From assembly GCA_017455685.1 (NCBI GenBank), contig JAFSZH010000004.1, positions 1 through 32,280 on the forward strand: a stretch of 32,280 nt of DNA. The letters are read 5' to 3'. The DNA comes from Oscillospiraceae bacterium (GTDB lineage Bacteria > Bacillota > Clostridia > Oscillospirales > Oscillospiraceae). Shown here piece by piece: positions 1 to 8,136 of the stretch. A program made the position numbers and the translations under genes. Within the stretch, counting starts at the first letter, position 1, and every line of letters starts with the position of its first letter. Below the pieces are notes generated by a model that did no database searches, had not been told where the DNA came from, and saw only the letters and a list, made by a program, of their open reading frames with translations.

Positions 1-1114
1 AGCTCTCGCCCACCACGGTGATCTTGTCCGCAGAACCCACCTGGGCTCCGGCGGGGATGGATGCTCTCTCGTTGAGGATGGTGCGCTCCACCTTCGCGCC
101 CGCGCCGATCACCGACTCGGGCAGCAGGATGGAATCTTTTACCACCGCGCCCGGCTCCACGATGACGCCGGGGGACAGGATGGAGCGGATCACCGTGCCG
201 TTGATCTCGCAGCCGTTGCAGACCATGCTGTCCTCCACCTTGGCATCCTGGTCGATGAAGCTGGGGGAATGGTCGTTCAGGTTGGAGAGGATGTGCATCC
301 GGGTGTCATAGATCTTGAAGGCGGCGTTGCGGTTGAGCAGCTCCATCTGGGTGGAGTAGTAGCTGGGGATGGTCCCCACGTCCTCCCAGTAGCCGGAGAA
401 GACATAGGCGAACAGGCTCTTGCCCTGGGCCAGCAGGGTGGGGATGATGTTCTTGCCGTAGTCGTGCTCGCTGTCGGGATCCGCGTGGTCGGCCAGCAGC
501 GCGGCGCGCAGCACCTTCCAGGTGAAGATGTAAATGCCCATGGAGGCCAGGTTGCTGTCGGGGTTCTTGGGCTTCTCGGAGAAGCGGGTGATGCGCATCT
601 CGTCGTCCACACTCATGATGCCGAAGCGGCTGGCCTCGTCCCAGGGGACGGTCTTCACCGCCACGGTCAGATCGGAGCCCATGGCCTTGTGATAGTCCAG
701 CATCAGATTGAAGTTCATCTGGTACAGGTGGTCGCCGGAGAGGATGAGCACGTACTCGGGATCGTATTCATCGATGAAGTCGATGTTGTGGTAGATAGCG
801 TCGGCGGTGCCCTCGTACCACTCGCCGCCGGTCTGAGTGGCGAAGGGGGGCAGGATATGTACGCCGCCCCAGGCAGAGTCAAGGTCCCAGGCGGCCCCGG
901 TGCCCAGATAACGGTTGAGCAGCGTGGGCTTGTACTGCACCAGTACGCCCACCGTGTCGATACCGGAGTTGACGCAGTTGGACAGGGAAAAGTCGATCAT
1001 GCGGTATTTGCCGCCGAAGGATACGGCAGGCTTGGCGATCTTCTCCGTGAGAACGCCCAGCCGGCTGCCCTGGCCTCCGGCCAGAAGCATGGCAACGCAC
1101 TCTTTTTTAGGCAT
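1..1114 (-). CDS. glgC: Glucose-1-phosphate adenylyltransferase (ADP-glucose pyrophosphorylase), 3' end cut by window edge
   Basis: This enzyme makes ADP-glucose from ATP and glucose-1-phosphate, the committed step of bacterial glycogen synthesis. About 371 residues are visible. The N-terminus reads [20 protein letters not shown], the nucleotide-binding loop of the family. It is followed by [20 protein letters not shown], the GTADA region and [10 protein letters not shown], all typical of GlgC. The visible C-terminal part has hexapeptide-like left-handed beta-helix sequence with recurring Gly, Val and Ile. Family members are about 380-430 residues, so only the tail is missing. A GGAGGT site at 1123-1128 lies 8 nt from the ATG at 1114; another in-frame ATG at 1120 is too close to it. 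The gene follows glgB by 61 bp on the same strand, so the two are probably co-transcribed. No inactivating change is visible. Confidence 0.95.
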   Translation of the reverse strand, partial: MPKKECVAMLLAGGQGSRLGVLTEKIAKPAVSFGGKYRMIDFSLSNCVNSGIDTVGVLVQYKPTLLNRYLGTGAAWDLDSAWGGVHILPPFATQTGGEWYEGTADAIYHNIDFIDEYDPEYVLILSGDHLYQMNFNLMLDYHKAMGSDLTVAVKTVPWDEASRFGIMSVDDEMRITRFSEKPKNPDSNLASMGIYIFTWKVLRAALLADHADPDSEHDYGKNIIPTLLAQGKSLFAYVFSGYWEDVGTIPSYYSTQMELLNRNAAFKIYDTRMHILSNLNDHSPSFIDQDAKVEDSMVCNGCEINGTVIRSILSPGVIVEPGAVVKDSILLPESVIGAGAKVERTILNERASIPAGAQVGSADKITVVGES

Positions 1115-1175
1115 GGACATGTACCTCCAGTTGGTTGAGTATGTAAAGCATGAGATGCGGTTTGCGACAAAGTGA

Positions 1176-3017
1176 TCAGCCCAGGTATTTCATCAGCGTT
1201 CCGCCCAGAGGCGGCACGGTGATGCGGATGGAGAGGGGATGGCCCTGGCTGGCGATGTGGGTGGTATGGATCCTCCGGGGGTTGCGCTTGCCGGTGCCGC
1301 CGAAGCGCTCCTCGTCGGAGGAGAAGATCTCCTTCCACGCTCCCGCCGCCGGCACGCCGGCCCGCCAGTTTTCCCGGCTCTCGGGCCGGAAGTTCAGCAC
1401 GCACAGGATCATCTCCCCGTCCCGGCTTTTCCGGACGAAGGAGAGGATGCCCTGCTCGGCGTTGTCCGCGTCCATCCACTGGAAGCCCTCCCAGCTGTGG
1501 TCGTCGTCCCAGAGGGCCTTTTCCCGGCGGTACAGGTGGTTCAGCTCGTTGACGAACCGGAGCATGCCCGCGTGGGTCTCATACTGCAGCAGGAACCACT
1601 GCAGCCCCTCGTAGTCCCGCCACTCGATGAACTGGGCGAACTCGTTGCCCATGAAGTTGAGCATGCCGCCGGGATGGCAGGCGGCGTAGAGCTGCAGCGC
1701 CCGGGCCCCGGCGAACTGCCGCCACCAGTCTCCCGGCATGCGGCCGATGAGAGAGCGTTTGCCGTGGACCACCTCGTCGTGGCTCAGAGGCAGGATATAG
1801 TTCTCGCTGAAGGCGTACATCATGGAGAAGGTCAGCAGGGCGTGCTTGCCCCGCCGCCAGTCGAAATCCTCGGAGAAGTAGCGGAGGGTGTCGTTCATCC
1901 AGCCCATGTCCCATTTATAATGGAAACCCAGGCCGCCCTTTTCCGGGGGATAGGTCACCAGCGGCCAGGCGGAGCTCTCCTCGGCATAGGTGGCCGCCCC
2001 GGGCACCAGCCGGCCCACGGCGGCGTTGACCTCCTGCAGCAGGGAAACGGCGCCCAGGTTTTCCTCTCCGCCGTTGCAGTTGTACCGTTTCCGGGCCGGG
2101 TCCTCCACGCCGAAGTTCAGATACAGCATGCTGCTCACGCCGTCCACCCGCAGGCCGTCCGCGTGGTAGACCTGCAGCCAGAACAGCGCCGAGCTGATGA
2201 GGAAGGAGCGGACCTCGCCCCGGTCATAGTTGAATTTATAGGTGCCCCAGCCGGGCATATCCCCGTCGGAGTAGAGCTCCGTGCCGTCGAACATGCCCAG
2301 ACCGTGGTCGTCCCGGCAGAAGTGGCCGGGGACCCAGTCCAGGATCACGCCCACGTTGGCCCGGTGGCATTCGTCGATGAGCCGCATGAGCCCCTCGGGG
2401 GGACCGAAACGGGCGGTAGCGGCGAAGTAGCCGGTGGACTGATAGCCCCAGGAGCCGTCGTAGGGGTGCTCCATCACCGGCATCAGCTCCAGATGGGTGT
2501 AGCCCATGTCCCGGACGTAGGGCACCAGTGTGCCGCACAGCTCGTCCCAGGAGTAGAAGGAGCCGTCGTCATGGACCCGCCAGGAGCCCAGATGGACCTC
2601 ATAAATGTTCCGGGGTCCCTCCAGAGAGCGGCGGGCGTTCATCCAGTCCCGGTCGCCCCAGGAATAGTTCAGCGAGCGGATCCGGGAGGCCGTGCCGGGC
2701 CGGAATTCCCCGGCCAGGGCGTAGGGATCGGCCTTCCAGCGGAAGATCCCGTCGCAGCCCTCCACGATGTACTTGTAGAGCTGGCCCTCCCGGGCCTCGG
2801 GCACGAAGCCCCGCCAGACCCCGTTTTCCTCCCGCTGCAGGGCGGAGCCCCCGCCGTCCCAGCCGCAAAAATCCCCGGTGACGGACACGCTGCGGGCATT
2901 GGGCGCCCATACGGCGAAATCTGTCCCCGAGGCGGTGGGACGGGATCCCAGGACGGTCCAGGCGTCATAGAGCTTGCCCTCAGAAAAAGCGGCAAACTTA
3001 ACAGAGCGTTCGTCCAT
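1176..3017 (-). CDS. glgB: 1,4-alpha-glucan branching enzyme (GH13)
   Basis: This enzyme adds alpha-1,6 branches to the growing alpha-1,4 glucan chain, completing glycogen with GlgC and a glycogen synthase not seen here. The 613 residues start with a CBM48-like beta-sandwich ([20 protein letters not shown]), followed by the GH13 barrel with [10 protein letters not shown]. The expected nucleophile is Asp292 in GLRVDGVSS, where Gly replaces the more usual Ala after the Asp. The acid/base is Glu346 in TYAEESSAW, and the third-Asp region is [15 protein letters not shown]. The 54-residue spacing of D292 and E346 is close to that in the E. coli enzyme. Length is near the 630-residue Bacillus type, so it lacks the long N-terminal extension of enterobacterial GlgB. 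It is first in an operon with glgC and is driven by the promoter at 3057-3085. Confidence 0.96.
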   Translation of the reverse strand: MDERSVKFAAFSEGKLYDAWTVLGSRPTASGTDFAVWAPNARSVSVTGDFCGWDGGGSALQREENGVWRGFVPEAREGQLYKYIVEGCDGIFRWKADPYALAGEFRPGTASRIRSLNYSWGDRDWMNARRSLEGPRNIYEVHLGSWRVHDDGSFYSWDELCGTLVPYVRDMGYTHLELMPVMEHPYDGSWGYQSTGYFAATARFGPPEGLMRLIDECHRANVGVILDWVPGHFCRDDHGLGMFDGTELYSDGDMPGWGTYKFNYDRGEVRSFLISSALFWLQVYHADGLRVDGVSSMLYLNFGVEDPARKRYNCNGGEENLGAVSLLQEVNAAVGRLVPGAATYAEESSAWPLVTYPPEKGGLGFHYKWDMGWMNDTLRYFSEDFDWRRGKHALLTFSMMYAFSENYILPLSHDEVVHGKRSLIGRMPGDWWRQFAGARALQLYAACHPGGMLNFMGNEFAQFIEWRDYEGLQWFLLQYETHAGMLRFVNELNHLYRREKALWDDDHSWEGFQWMDADNAEQGILSFVRKSRDGEMILCVLNFRPESRENWRAGVPAAGAWKEIFSSDEERFGGTGKRNPRRIHTTHIASQGHPLSIRITVPPLGGTLMKYLG

Positions 3018-3056
3018 GGAAGGGCCTCCTTTTGTTCAATCATCACATACACAATC

Positions 3057-3085
3057 AGTATAACATATATAATGCCCGCTGAAAA
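3057..3085 (-). promoter_or_regulatory. Probable sigma-A promoter for glgBC
   Basis: On the minus strand, TTTTCA (3085-3080) and TATACT (3062-3057) are separated by 17 bp and lie about 40 bp upstream of the glgB start. The -10 is close to consensus and the -35 matches at four of six positions. Back-to-back placement with the 3112-3140 promoter makes this a divergent control region. Confidence 0.55.
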
Positions 3086-3111
3086 GAGGAAATTTGCTCA
3101 CGGGGAGCGTC

Positions 3112-3140
3112 TTTACAGAAGAGCGTTTTTGTTATACAAT
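3112..3140 (+). promoter_or_regulatory. Strong probable sigma-A promoter for the 3182-7870 gene cluster
   Basis: TTTACA (3112-3117) and TACAAT (3135-3140) are spaced exactly 17 bp and match consensus at five of six positions each. They lie about 40 bp upstream of the lipoprotein ATG at 3182, which also has an AAAGGAGA site at 3167-3174. No other promoter of similar quality was noticed before 7951, so this one could serve all five genes. Confidence 0.65.
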
Positions 3141-3181
3141 TATTTAGTTACAGTCTCCCGGGATCAAAAGGAGATAGAAAA

Positions 3182-3700
3182 ATGAAAAAAATCGCCATCC
3201 TTATGATATGCTTTCTGCTGGCCCTGGCCATGATCGGCTGCGGAGGGAAAAGCCAGAGCGCGGCGGCCCCCACTACAGCCCCCACCGCGGCCCCGACGGC
3301 CGCGCCCACGGCGGAGCCTACCGCCGCGCCCACGGCGATGCCTACCGCCGCGCCCACCGCCGCGCCCACGGCGGAGCCTACCGCCGAGCCAACTCCCGAA
3401 CCTACGCCCGAACCCACGGCCGAGCCGAGCCCGGCGGGGCCCACCCCCACCCCCGTGGCGCCGGGGAACTACACCTACGCCTCCCCCAAGGGCGATTGGA
3501 CGGTGCAGCTCCGGGCCGACGGGCTCTTCACCCTGGTGGACCCGGACGGGGGGCTGCATACCGGCGAGGGCTGGGTCACCGAGGCGGACGGCACGGTGAC
3601 CTGCGGGCCTACGGACATTTATTTTGAAGAATTTGCCTTTAACGGCGGCTGCTCCCGGTGGATCGTCACCGGCACGGAGTGCCGCCCGGTGGAGCGATGA
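3182..3700 (+). CDS. Small lipoprotein with Ala-Pro-Thr repeat stalk, function unknown
   Basis: This is a 172-residue predicted lipoprotein. The signal peptide (MKKIAILMICFLLALAMIGC) ends in a lipobox-like AMIGC, with Cys20 as the likely lipidated residue. Residues about 28-92 are a low-complexity stalk of APT, EPT and PTPEP units, encoded by a GC-rich tandem repeat. The roughly 78-residue C-terminal part has alternating hydrophobic residues with Gly-Asp and Asp-Gly turns (GDWTVQLRADGLFTLVDPDG), suggesting a small beta-barrel or sandwich exposed outside the membrane. I do not recognise the family. The stop codon overlaps the next ATG in an ATGA junction, so translation of the next gene is probably coupled. 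It is the first gene of the cluster that includes the hexokinase. Confidence 0.85.
   Translation: MKKIAILMICFLLALAMIGCGGKSQSAAAPTTAPTAAPTAAPTAEPTAAPTAMPTAAPTAAPTAEPTAEPTPEPTPEPTAEPSPAGPTPTPVAPGNYTYASPKGDWTVQLRADGLFTLVDPDGGLHTGEGWVTEADGTVTCGPTDIYFEEFAFNGGCSRWIVTGTECRPVER
3270..3465 (+). repeat. GC-rich tandem repeat coding for the Ala-Pro-Thr/Glu-Pro-Thr stalk
   Basis: Imperfect tandem units of about 9-12 bases (CCCACGGCGGAGCCTACCGC and similar) encode APT, EPT and PTPEP repeats inside the lipoprotein gene. It resembles a coding minisatellite and is not a CRISPR: there are no spacers, and the frame is kept throughout. Confidence 0.8.
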
Positions 3701-4578
3701 GGACCCGGCGCGGCCTGCGGGCCCTGACCCTGGCGCTGCTGTTCCTGATCCTGGGCGGGTGCCTGCTGCTGGCGGAGCGGCAGATCCGCCTCTCCGGCGG
3801 CGAGACGGCCCTGACGGCGGCGGAACTCCCCGGCGGGAATGCTGCGCTGTATCTGCCCCGGGCGGTCCCGGTCGCCGAAGCGCTCCCCGCCCACGACGAG
3901 GAGGGAGATGACGGCCACCGCCACGAAGCGGTCTATACCGGCGGAAAGATGAACGCGGTGATGATCCTCTCCCGGGGCGCGGACGGCGCCTCCGTCCTGG
4001 CTGCGGAGCTCTCCCGCCGGGGCGTGGCGGCGCTGATCGTCAACGGGGAAAACGGCCGCGAGGCCTGGGACTGGCTCACGGCGCAGGACTTCGTCCGCCT
4101 TTCGGGCACGGCCCTGGCCGCGCCGAAGGGGCGGAGCGCCGAGGCCCTGGACCTGGCGGACAGCCTGCGCGGAACCGGCCGGGAATGCGCCGCGGTGATC
4201 CTGCTGGGAGACGCCGGCACCCTGCGCCGGGCGGGCGGCTCCGACGCCAGGAACGTGCTCATGTTCACCGGCCGGGCAGACCCGGCGGCGGAGGAGGCCT
4301 TCTTCGGCTCTGCCGTGGATGCGGAGCGGGGCTTTTCCGGCTATTTCAGCGACGGCTCCGCCCGGGCCTGCGTCCGGGGCGGGGGAAGCTTTTTCTCCCG
4401 GCGGACGCTGGAAACGGTGATGGACTGGCAGGGCAGCTCCCTGGGCCACACCGTGGAGCTGCCCGACGACGATCTGATCTGCGGGAAGCTGCTGCTGTGC
4501 CGGGCCTGGGCGGGGCTTTGCCTGCTGGCGGCGGCCGGGGTGCTGCTGTGCCGCCGGCGGATCGAAGAGGAACGATGA
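3697..4578 (+). CDS. Membrane-anchored protein resembling a degenerate alpha/beta-hydrolase
   Basis: This 293-residue protein has an N-terminal transmembrane or signal-anchor segment (about residues 8-26) and a second hydrophobic helix near the C-terminus (LLLCRAWAGLCLLAAAGVLL). The middle follows the order of Firmicutes membrane alpha/beta-hydrolases: a VMILSRGADGAS strand-turn, AAELSRRGVAALIVNG, then an LMFTGRADP strand typical of the acidic-residue loop, and a GYFSDGSAR ... TVMDWQ region. The GxSxG nucleophile elbow is not there; the equivalent stretch reads VRLSGTALA. If the resemblance is real, it is probably not a working hydrolase. The start is the ATG at 3697 overlapping the upstream TGA (ATGA). 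An in-frame ATG 39 bases upstream lies inside the lipoprotein gene and has no better ribosome site. Membership of the fold is inference; the two membrane segments are clear. Confidence 0.8.
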   Translation: MRTRRGLRALTLALLFLILGGCLLLAERQIRLSGGETALTAAELPGGNAALYLPRAVPVAEALPAHDEEGDDGHRHEAVYTGGKMNAVMILSRGADGASVLAAELSRRGVAALIVNGENGREAWDWLTAQDFVRLSGTALAAPKGRSAEALDLADSLRGTGRECAAVILLGDAGTLRRAGGSDARNVLMFTGRADPAAEEAFFGSAVDAERGFSGYFSDGSARACVRGGGSFFSRRTLETVMDWQGSSLGHTVELPDDDLICGKLLLCRAWAGLCLLAAAGVLLCRRRIEEER

Positions 4579-4592
4579 AAGGAGAGATCCTT

Positions 4593-5885
4593 ATGAAAAA
4601 AACGGCGGAGAGTTTTCTGCGCGAACACAACATGTACTACGGCCAGATGCCCTTTGAGGATCTGGTAAAGATGTATCTGGAGGAGATGGAGGCCGGACTG
4701 CGGGGAGAGCCCTCCTCGCTGCTGATGCTGCCCTCCTTCATCCGCTCGGACGAGGAACCGGCCCGGGGGGAGAGCGTACTGGTGCTGGACGCCGGAGGCA
4801 CCAACCTCCGGGCCGGACGGATCCACTTTGACGAGACCGGTAAGCCCGTGGTGGAGGTGCTGAAAAAGCGCTGGATGCCCGGGACCGGCGGCGTGGAGGT
4901 GGACGCCGACGAGATGTACCGGGAGATGGCCCGCTTTGCCCTGGACTGCGTGGGCGAATGCAGACGGGCCTGCATCAGCTTTTCCTACGCCTGCGAGAGC
5001 CGTCCCGACGGGGACGGGATCATCCTCAACCTGTGCAAGGAGCTCCGGGTGAGGAATGCTGAGGGCACGGCGGTGTGCGCCTCTCTGGAAAAGGCTCTGA
5101 AGGAGCTGGGCGCCCCCGGCAGGCGGTCCTGGCGGGTGGTGAACGACGCGGTGGGCTCCATGCTGGGCGGCATGGCGGAGGCCGACCGGAGCCGTTATGC
5201 CGACTATATCGGCTTTATCCTGGGCACGGGCACCAACGCCTGCTGCACCGTCCCCTCGGAGCAGATCACCAAGAACCCCCAGGCCGCGGCCATGGGGGGC
5301 GAGATGATCGTGAACATGGAATCCGGCTGCTTCACCCGGATGCTGCGGGGCACCGTGGATCTGGCGCTGGACAGCGAGTCTGCCATCCCCGGCGACCATC
5401 AGGCAGAGAAAATGATCTCCGGCAGCTATTACCGGCAGGTCCTGGGCCGGACGCTGGAGCTGGCGGCCCGGGAGGGCGCGCTGTCTTCGGGTGTGTCGGA
5501 GCGGCTGAAGGTCCTCCGCATCACCAGCGCCCTGGTGGACGCTTTCTGTCTGGAGCCCCACGGGGACAACCCCATCGCCCGGGCCCTGGGCAGCCGGGAG
5601 GACCGGGACTTCGGCGCGGCGGTGAACGACGCCCTGCTGGAGCGGGCCGCCCGGGTGGCCGCCGCCTGCCTGTGCGCAGTGATCGAAAAACGGGGCCTGC
5701 CCCGGGGCAGCCGGGTGGGCGTCTGCGCCGACGGCACCATGCTCCGGCTGAATCCGGTGCTGCGGCCCAAAATGGAAGCGTATCTTGACGGATACGCCCT
5801 GGAAAAGCTGGGCGTGAAGGCGGAGTTCCTCTTCGCCGAGGACGCCACGCTGCTGGGCAGCGCCTGGGCGGGGCTTCTGGCATGA
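4593..5885 (+). CDS. Eukaryotic-type hexokinase/glucokinase
   Basis: This 430-residue sugar kinase is of the eukaryotic-type hexokinase family rather than the short bacterial ROK or Glk types. It would phosphorylate glucose or another hexose with ATP. Phosphate-binding motif 1 is VLDAGGTNLRAG with Asp66, Gly68, Gly69 and Thr70. The sugar-binding stretch is ISFSYACES followed by PDGDG. The likely catalytic base is Asp185 in VVNDAVGSML. The second phosphate loop is GFILGTGTNACC, followed by NMESGCF, and VCADGTM occurs near the C-terminus. The ATG at 4593 has AAAGGAGA 7 nt upstream. The open frame extends back to 4185 but that part lies in the upstream gene. The 3' end overlaps the next gene by ATGA. 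Glucose-6-phosphate made here could feed the neighbouring GlgC/GlgB pathway after isomerisation by a phosphoglucomutase not present here. Confidence 0.92.
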   Translation: MKKTAESFLREHNMYYGQMPFEDLVKMYLEEMEAGLRGEPSSLLMLPSFIRSDEEPARGESVLVLDAGGTNLRAGRIHFDETGKPVVEVLKKRWMPGTGGVEVDADEMYREMARFALDCVGECRRACISFSYACESRPDGDGIILNLCKELRVRNAEGTAVCASLEKALKELGAPGRRSWRVVNDAVGSMLGGMAEADRSRYADYIGFILGTGTNACCTVPSEQITKNPQAAAMGGEMIVNMESGCFTRMLRGTVDLALDSESAIPGDHQAEKMISGSYYRQVLGRTLELAAREGALSSGVSERLKVLRITSALVDAFCLEPHGDNPIARALGSREDRDFGAAVNDALLERAARVAAACLCAVIEKRGLPRGSRVGVCADGTMLRLNPVLRPKMEAYLDGYALEKLGVKAEFLFAEDATLLGSAWAGLLA

Positions 5886-6940
5886 AAGAGGAGAGAAACA
5901 CCCGGGAAAGCCGTCCGGCCCGGCCTGACCGGAACAGGCGGAGCGCAGCCCGGCGGGGCCGGCAGTCCCGGGGCAGAAAGCCCGCCAAAAAAAGCGCCCT
6001 GCTGACCGTGAGCTGGATCTTCCTTGGCGCGGTGCTGGTGCTGGCCGCGGCGGCGGTGATCCTGCTGCTGCCCAAAAAGACGGCCGCCCCGGCCGAGGCG
6101 CCCCTGCCCACGGTCGCCCCCGGTCCGGCTGGCAGCGCCTTCGTCACCGGGCAGACCGCGCCGCCGGTGAATACCGAGGAGGGCCGGGGCGGCAGGAGCG
6201 TGACCGTGCTGGGCATCCGCTGCGAGTACACCGAACCGGAAAACCTGACCATGGGGATCCTCCGCAGCGTGGATCTCTCCGCGCTGGGGGAGGAGCTGGC
6301 CGCCAACGTGGCCGCCGAGGGCTGGGGCCAGACCACCTGGTCCGTCGACGACAGCGGCGCTCTGCTGCTGCGGGCGAAGGACCCCGCTGTCCTCACCGCC
6401 GACGGCTTTGAAAAACAGGCGGCGTTTCTGAAGACCGGTCAGCCGGAAAACCTGTCCCGCACCTTCGTGGAGCACAGCGGGCTGATCCCCATGCTGCGGG
6501 AGTACGGTCTGACCCTGGGCACCCAGGTGGAGAACAACGACGGCGAGATCGTTTTTCGCGGCGCCGGGGACGCCCCGGGCAGCTCCTGCTCGGCCCGGCT
6601 CACCTTTCTGTACAACGGCAGCTTCAACCAGGCGGTGATCCGCGCGGTGTATCTGGACGGAGCCGTCACCACCGATGAGGTGATGCCCCTGTCCCGGGCG
6701 GTGAAGAACGCCCTCACCTGGGACGGCGGCGCCGACGAGGGCGTGTACGTCACCGGCGTGGAGCTGCGCTCCGTCCGGGGCCTGCCCTTTTACGCCATGG
6801 ACTGTGACAGCGGCGCCACGGTCTACGCCCTGGCCGTCAGCGAGACGGCGCTCCCGGCGGTCCCCGGGGCGGAGGAGCTGTACAGCGCCATCCTGGCCGA
6901 AGGGATCAGAGAATACGTGGTCACCTCCGGTGGAGAATGA
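5882..6940 (+). CDS. Single-pass membrane-anchored protein, function unknown
   Basis: The protein has 352 residues. Residues 1-37 are very basic (many Arg and Lys, predicted cytoplasmic). A transmembrane helix spans about 39-63 (LTVSWIFLGAVLVLAAAAVI), followed by a short Ala/Pro linker and a roughly 270-residue domain that should be outside the cell. That domain has mixed alpha/beta character but no motif I can tie to a named family. Cysteines are few and no catalytic signature stands out. Translation begins at the ATG overlapping the hexokinase stop (ATGA) and is probably coupled. It sits between the hexokinase and a serine hydrolase with the same cytoplasm-TM-exterior topology, so a role at the envelope is likely. 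Function is unassigned. Confidence 0.8.
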   Translation: MKEERNTRESRPARPDRNRRSAARRGRQSRGRKPAKKSALLTVSWIFLGAVLVLAAAAVILLLPKKTAAPAEAPLPTVAPGPAGSAFVTGQTAPPVNTEEGRGGRSVTVLGIRCEYTEPENLTMGILRSVDLSALGEELAANVAAEGWGQTTWSVDDSGALLLRAKDPAVLTADGFEKQAAFLKTGQPENLSRTFVEHSGLIPMLREYGLTLGTQVENNDGEIVFRGAGDAPGSSCSARLTFLYNGSFNQAVIRAVYLDGAVTTDEVMPLSRAVKNALTWDGGADEGVYVTGVELRSVRGLPFYAMDCDSGATVYALAVSETALPAVPGAEELYSAILAEGIREYVVTSGGE

Positions 6941-6967
6941 GTTTTTTATTCCATAAGGAGTACGCCT

Positions 6968-7870
6968 ATGGACGGCGAAAAGGAAACGAATAGGTTTTCC
7001 CGCCTCCGCCGGAGGCTGAAGACGCTGTTCGAAGCGAAGCGGACGGCGCTGGCCCGGCGGGGCCGGGAGAGCATGGCCGCCGTGTGCGGCGCGGCGATGA
7101 TCGTCGGCGCGGTGAGCCCCGCCGCTGTCCGGGAGCTGCCCGTCAACGGCGAGGGCGCGTGGGAGATCATCCGGGAAGTCATCGCGGAGTACGATGTGCC
7201 CCGGGACAAGATCGCCGTGGGCTTCCTCAACACCGTCACCGGCGAGGAGTGCTACTATAACGGGGACCGGGCGTTCATCGGCGCCAGTCTCTATAAGGTG
7301 GCGCTGAACATGATCTGGGCCAAAAAGGTGGCCGACGGGGAGCGGGGCATGGACGAAGTGGTGTGGGCCCGCTACTCCCTGCGGGTGCTCCAGGAGGGCT
7401 CGCTGGTCAACTCCAACAACATCTACGCCACGCTGCTGGACAACACCCTGGGCAACTTCCAGAACGCCCGGGTGAAGGCGGCGCCCTACTACGGCATGAC
7501 GGAGGAGCAGGCCATGCGGGACCGGGACTACCGGGAAACCACCCGCATCACGCCCCGGCGAATGATCGCCTGTCTGGAAAAGCTGTACGCCGAGCCGGAG
7601 CTTTACCCCGGCGTACTGGACTGCCTGTTCCTGGCCGAGCCGGGGCGGTATCTGCGCCTGGGGAACGAGCGCTGGCCCATCGCCCAGAAGTACGGCTACA
7701 TCCACGACGGCGGGGAGAATTTCGCGGTGGCGGGCATCGTCTATGCCGAAGAGCCCTTCCTTCTGGTGGTCATGGTCCGCCAGCGCCCGGACGCCGAGGA
7801 GCTGATGAGCCGGCTGTGCGCCCGGCTGGGAGAGTACACGGAGGCCGGCGCGGCCGCCCCCGGGTCGTGA
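6968..7870 (+). CDS. Membrane-anchored beta-lactamase-fold serine hydrolase
   Basis: The protein has 300 residues: a basic N-terminal segment, one hydrophobic helix (about residues 37-54) and an exterior domain of the class A beta-lactamase / penicillin-recognising fold. The SxxK motif is Ser107-Leu-Tyr-Lys110 in GASLYKVAL. The second motif is Ser149-Asn-Asn151 (SNN in place of SDN). The third is Lys241-Tyr-Gly243 (QKYGYIHDG), a KxG variant of KTG. These residues suggest an active serine acylating enzyme. I see no clear Glu166-type ExxLN motif for fast beta-lactam hydrolysis, so a peptidoglycan-related carboxypeptidase or esterase role is as likely as resistance. The ATG at 6968 has AAGGAG 7 nt upstream. 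It is the last gene of the cluster. The split is: motifs seen, fold known, substrate unknown. Confidence 0.87.
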   Translation: MDGEKETNRFSRLRRRLKTLFEAKRTALARRGRESMAAVCGAAMIVGAVSPAAVRELPVNGEGAWEIIREVIAEYDVPRDKIAVGFLNTVTGEECYYNGDRAFIGASLYKVALNMIWAKKVADGERGMDEVVWARYSLRVLQEGSLVNSNNIYATLLDNTLGNFQNARVKAAPYYGMTEEQAMRDRDYRETTRITPRRMIACLEKLYAEPELYPGVLDCLFLAEPGRYLRLGNERWPIAQKYGYIHDGGENFAVAGIVYAEEPFLLVVMVRQRPDAEELMSRLCARLGEYTEAGAAAPGS

Positions 7871-7928
7871 AAGCACTGGAAAATATGCGTTTTCTATGGA
7901 TTATTAACAGGTTTTTTCCCCGAACAAC

Positions 7929-7949
7929 CGAGTTTTTCTCGCTTTTTTT
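7929..7949 (+). terminator. Weak candidate terminator after the serine hydrolase gene
   Basis: A short CGAG/CTCG stem with a T5 loop is followed by a run of seven T. The 4-bp stem is weak, so this is only a candidate. It lies just before the next promoter. Confidence 0.25.
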
Positions 7950-7950
7950 C

Positions 7951-7979
7951 TTGAAATGAAAAAAGACTTATGGTATTGT
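7951..7979 (+). promoter_or_regulatory. Probable promoter for the oligopeptide importer operon
   Basis: TTGAAA (7951-7956) and TATTGT (7974-7979) are separated by 17 bp in an AT-rich stretch unlike the surrounding GC-rich DNA. Transcription from here would give a leader of about 150 nt before the binding-protein ATG at 8137. Confidence 0.55.
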
Positions 7980-8032
7980 AATATACACTTACCACAATAT
8001 CCCCTTGGCATATACATTTGCCCCTGAACAGA

Positions 8033-8122
8033 GGACAAAGGGCCCGAAGGCCGCTTGTCCGGCATGAACGTTTATTAACGCACGATGCGTTTAATAAAGA
8101 AACAAATTGAAATTTATTTCAA
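8033..8122 (+). promoter_or_regulatory. Structured 5' leader of the binding-protein mRNA (three hairpins)
   Basis: Three inverted repeats lie in the leader. GGACAA (8033-8038) pairs with TTGTCC (8055-8060), with an inner GGCC/GGCC stem. TTTATTAACGCA (8071-8082) pairs with TGCGTTTAATAAA (8086-8098) with one bulged base. TTGAAA/TTTCAA (8107-8112 / 8117-8122) abuts the Shine-Dalgarno site AAGGAGG at 8121-8127. They could stabilise the mRNA or modulate ribosome access. No known riboswitch consensus was recognised. Confidence 0.45.
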
Positions 8123-8136
8123 GGAGGAAAACAAAC

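Noticed and set aside
1239-3185. A 648-codon open frame antisense to glgB
   Set aside because: glgB has complete catalytic motifs; the antisense frame has none and would run through the divergent promoter.
3270-3465. Short regular repeats considered as a CRISPR array
   Set aside because: Units are contiguous, in frame and coding for a Pro/Thr stalk, with no unique spacers.
5429-7876. An 815-codon open frame antisense to the hexokinase-to-hydrolase genes
   Set aside because: It spans several real genes in the opposite direction and has no domain signature.
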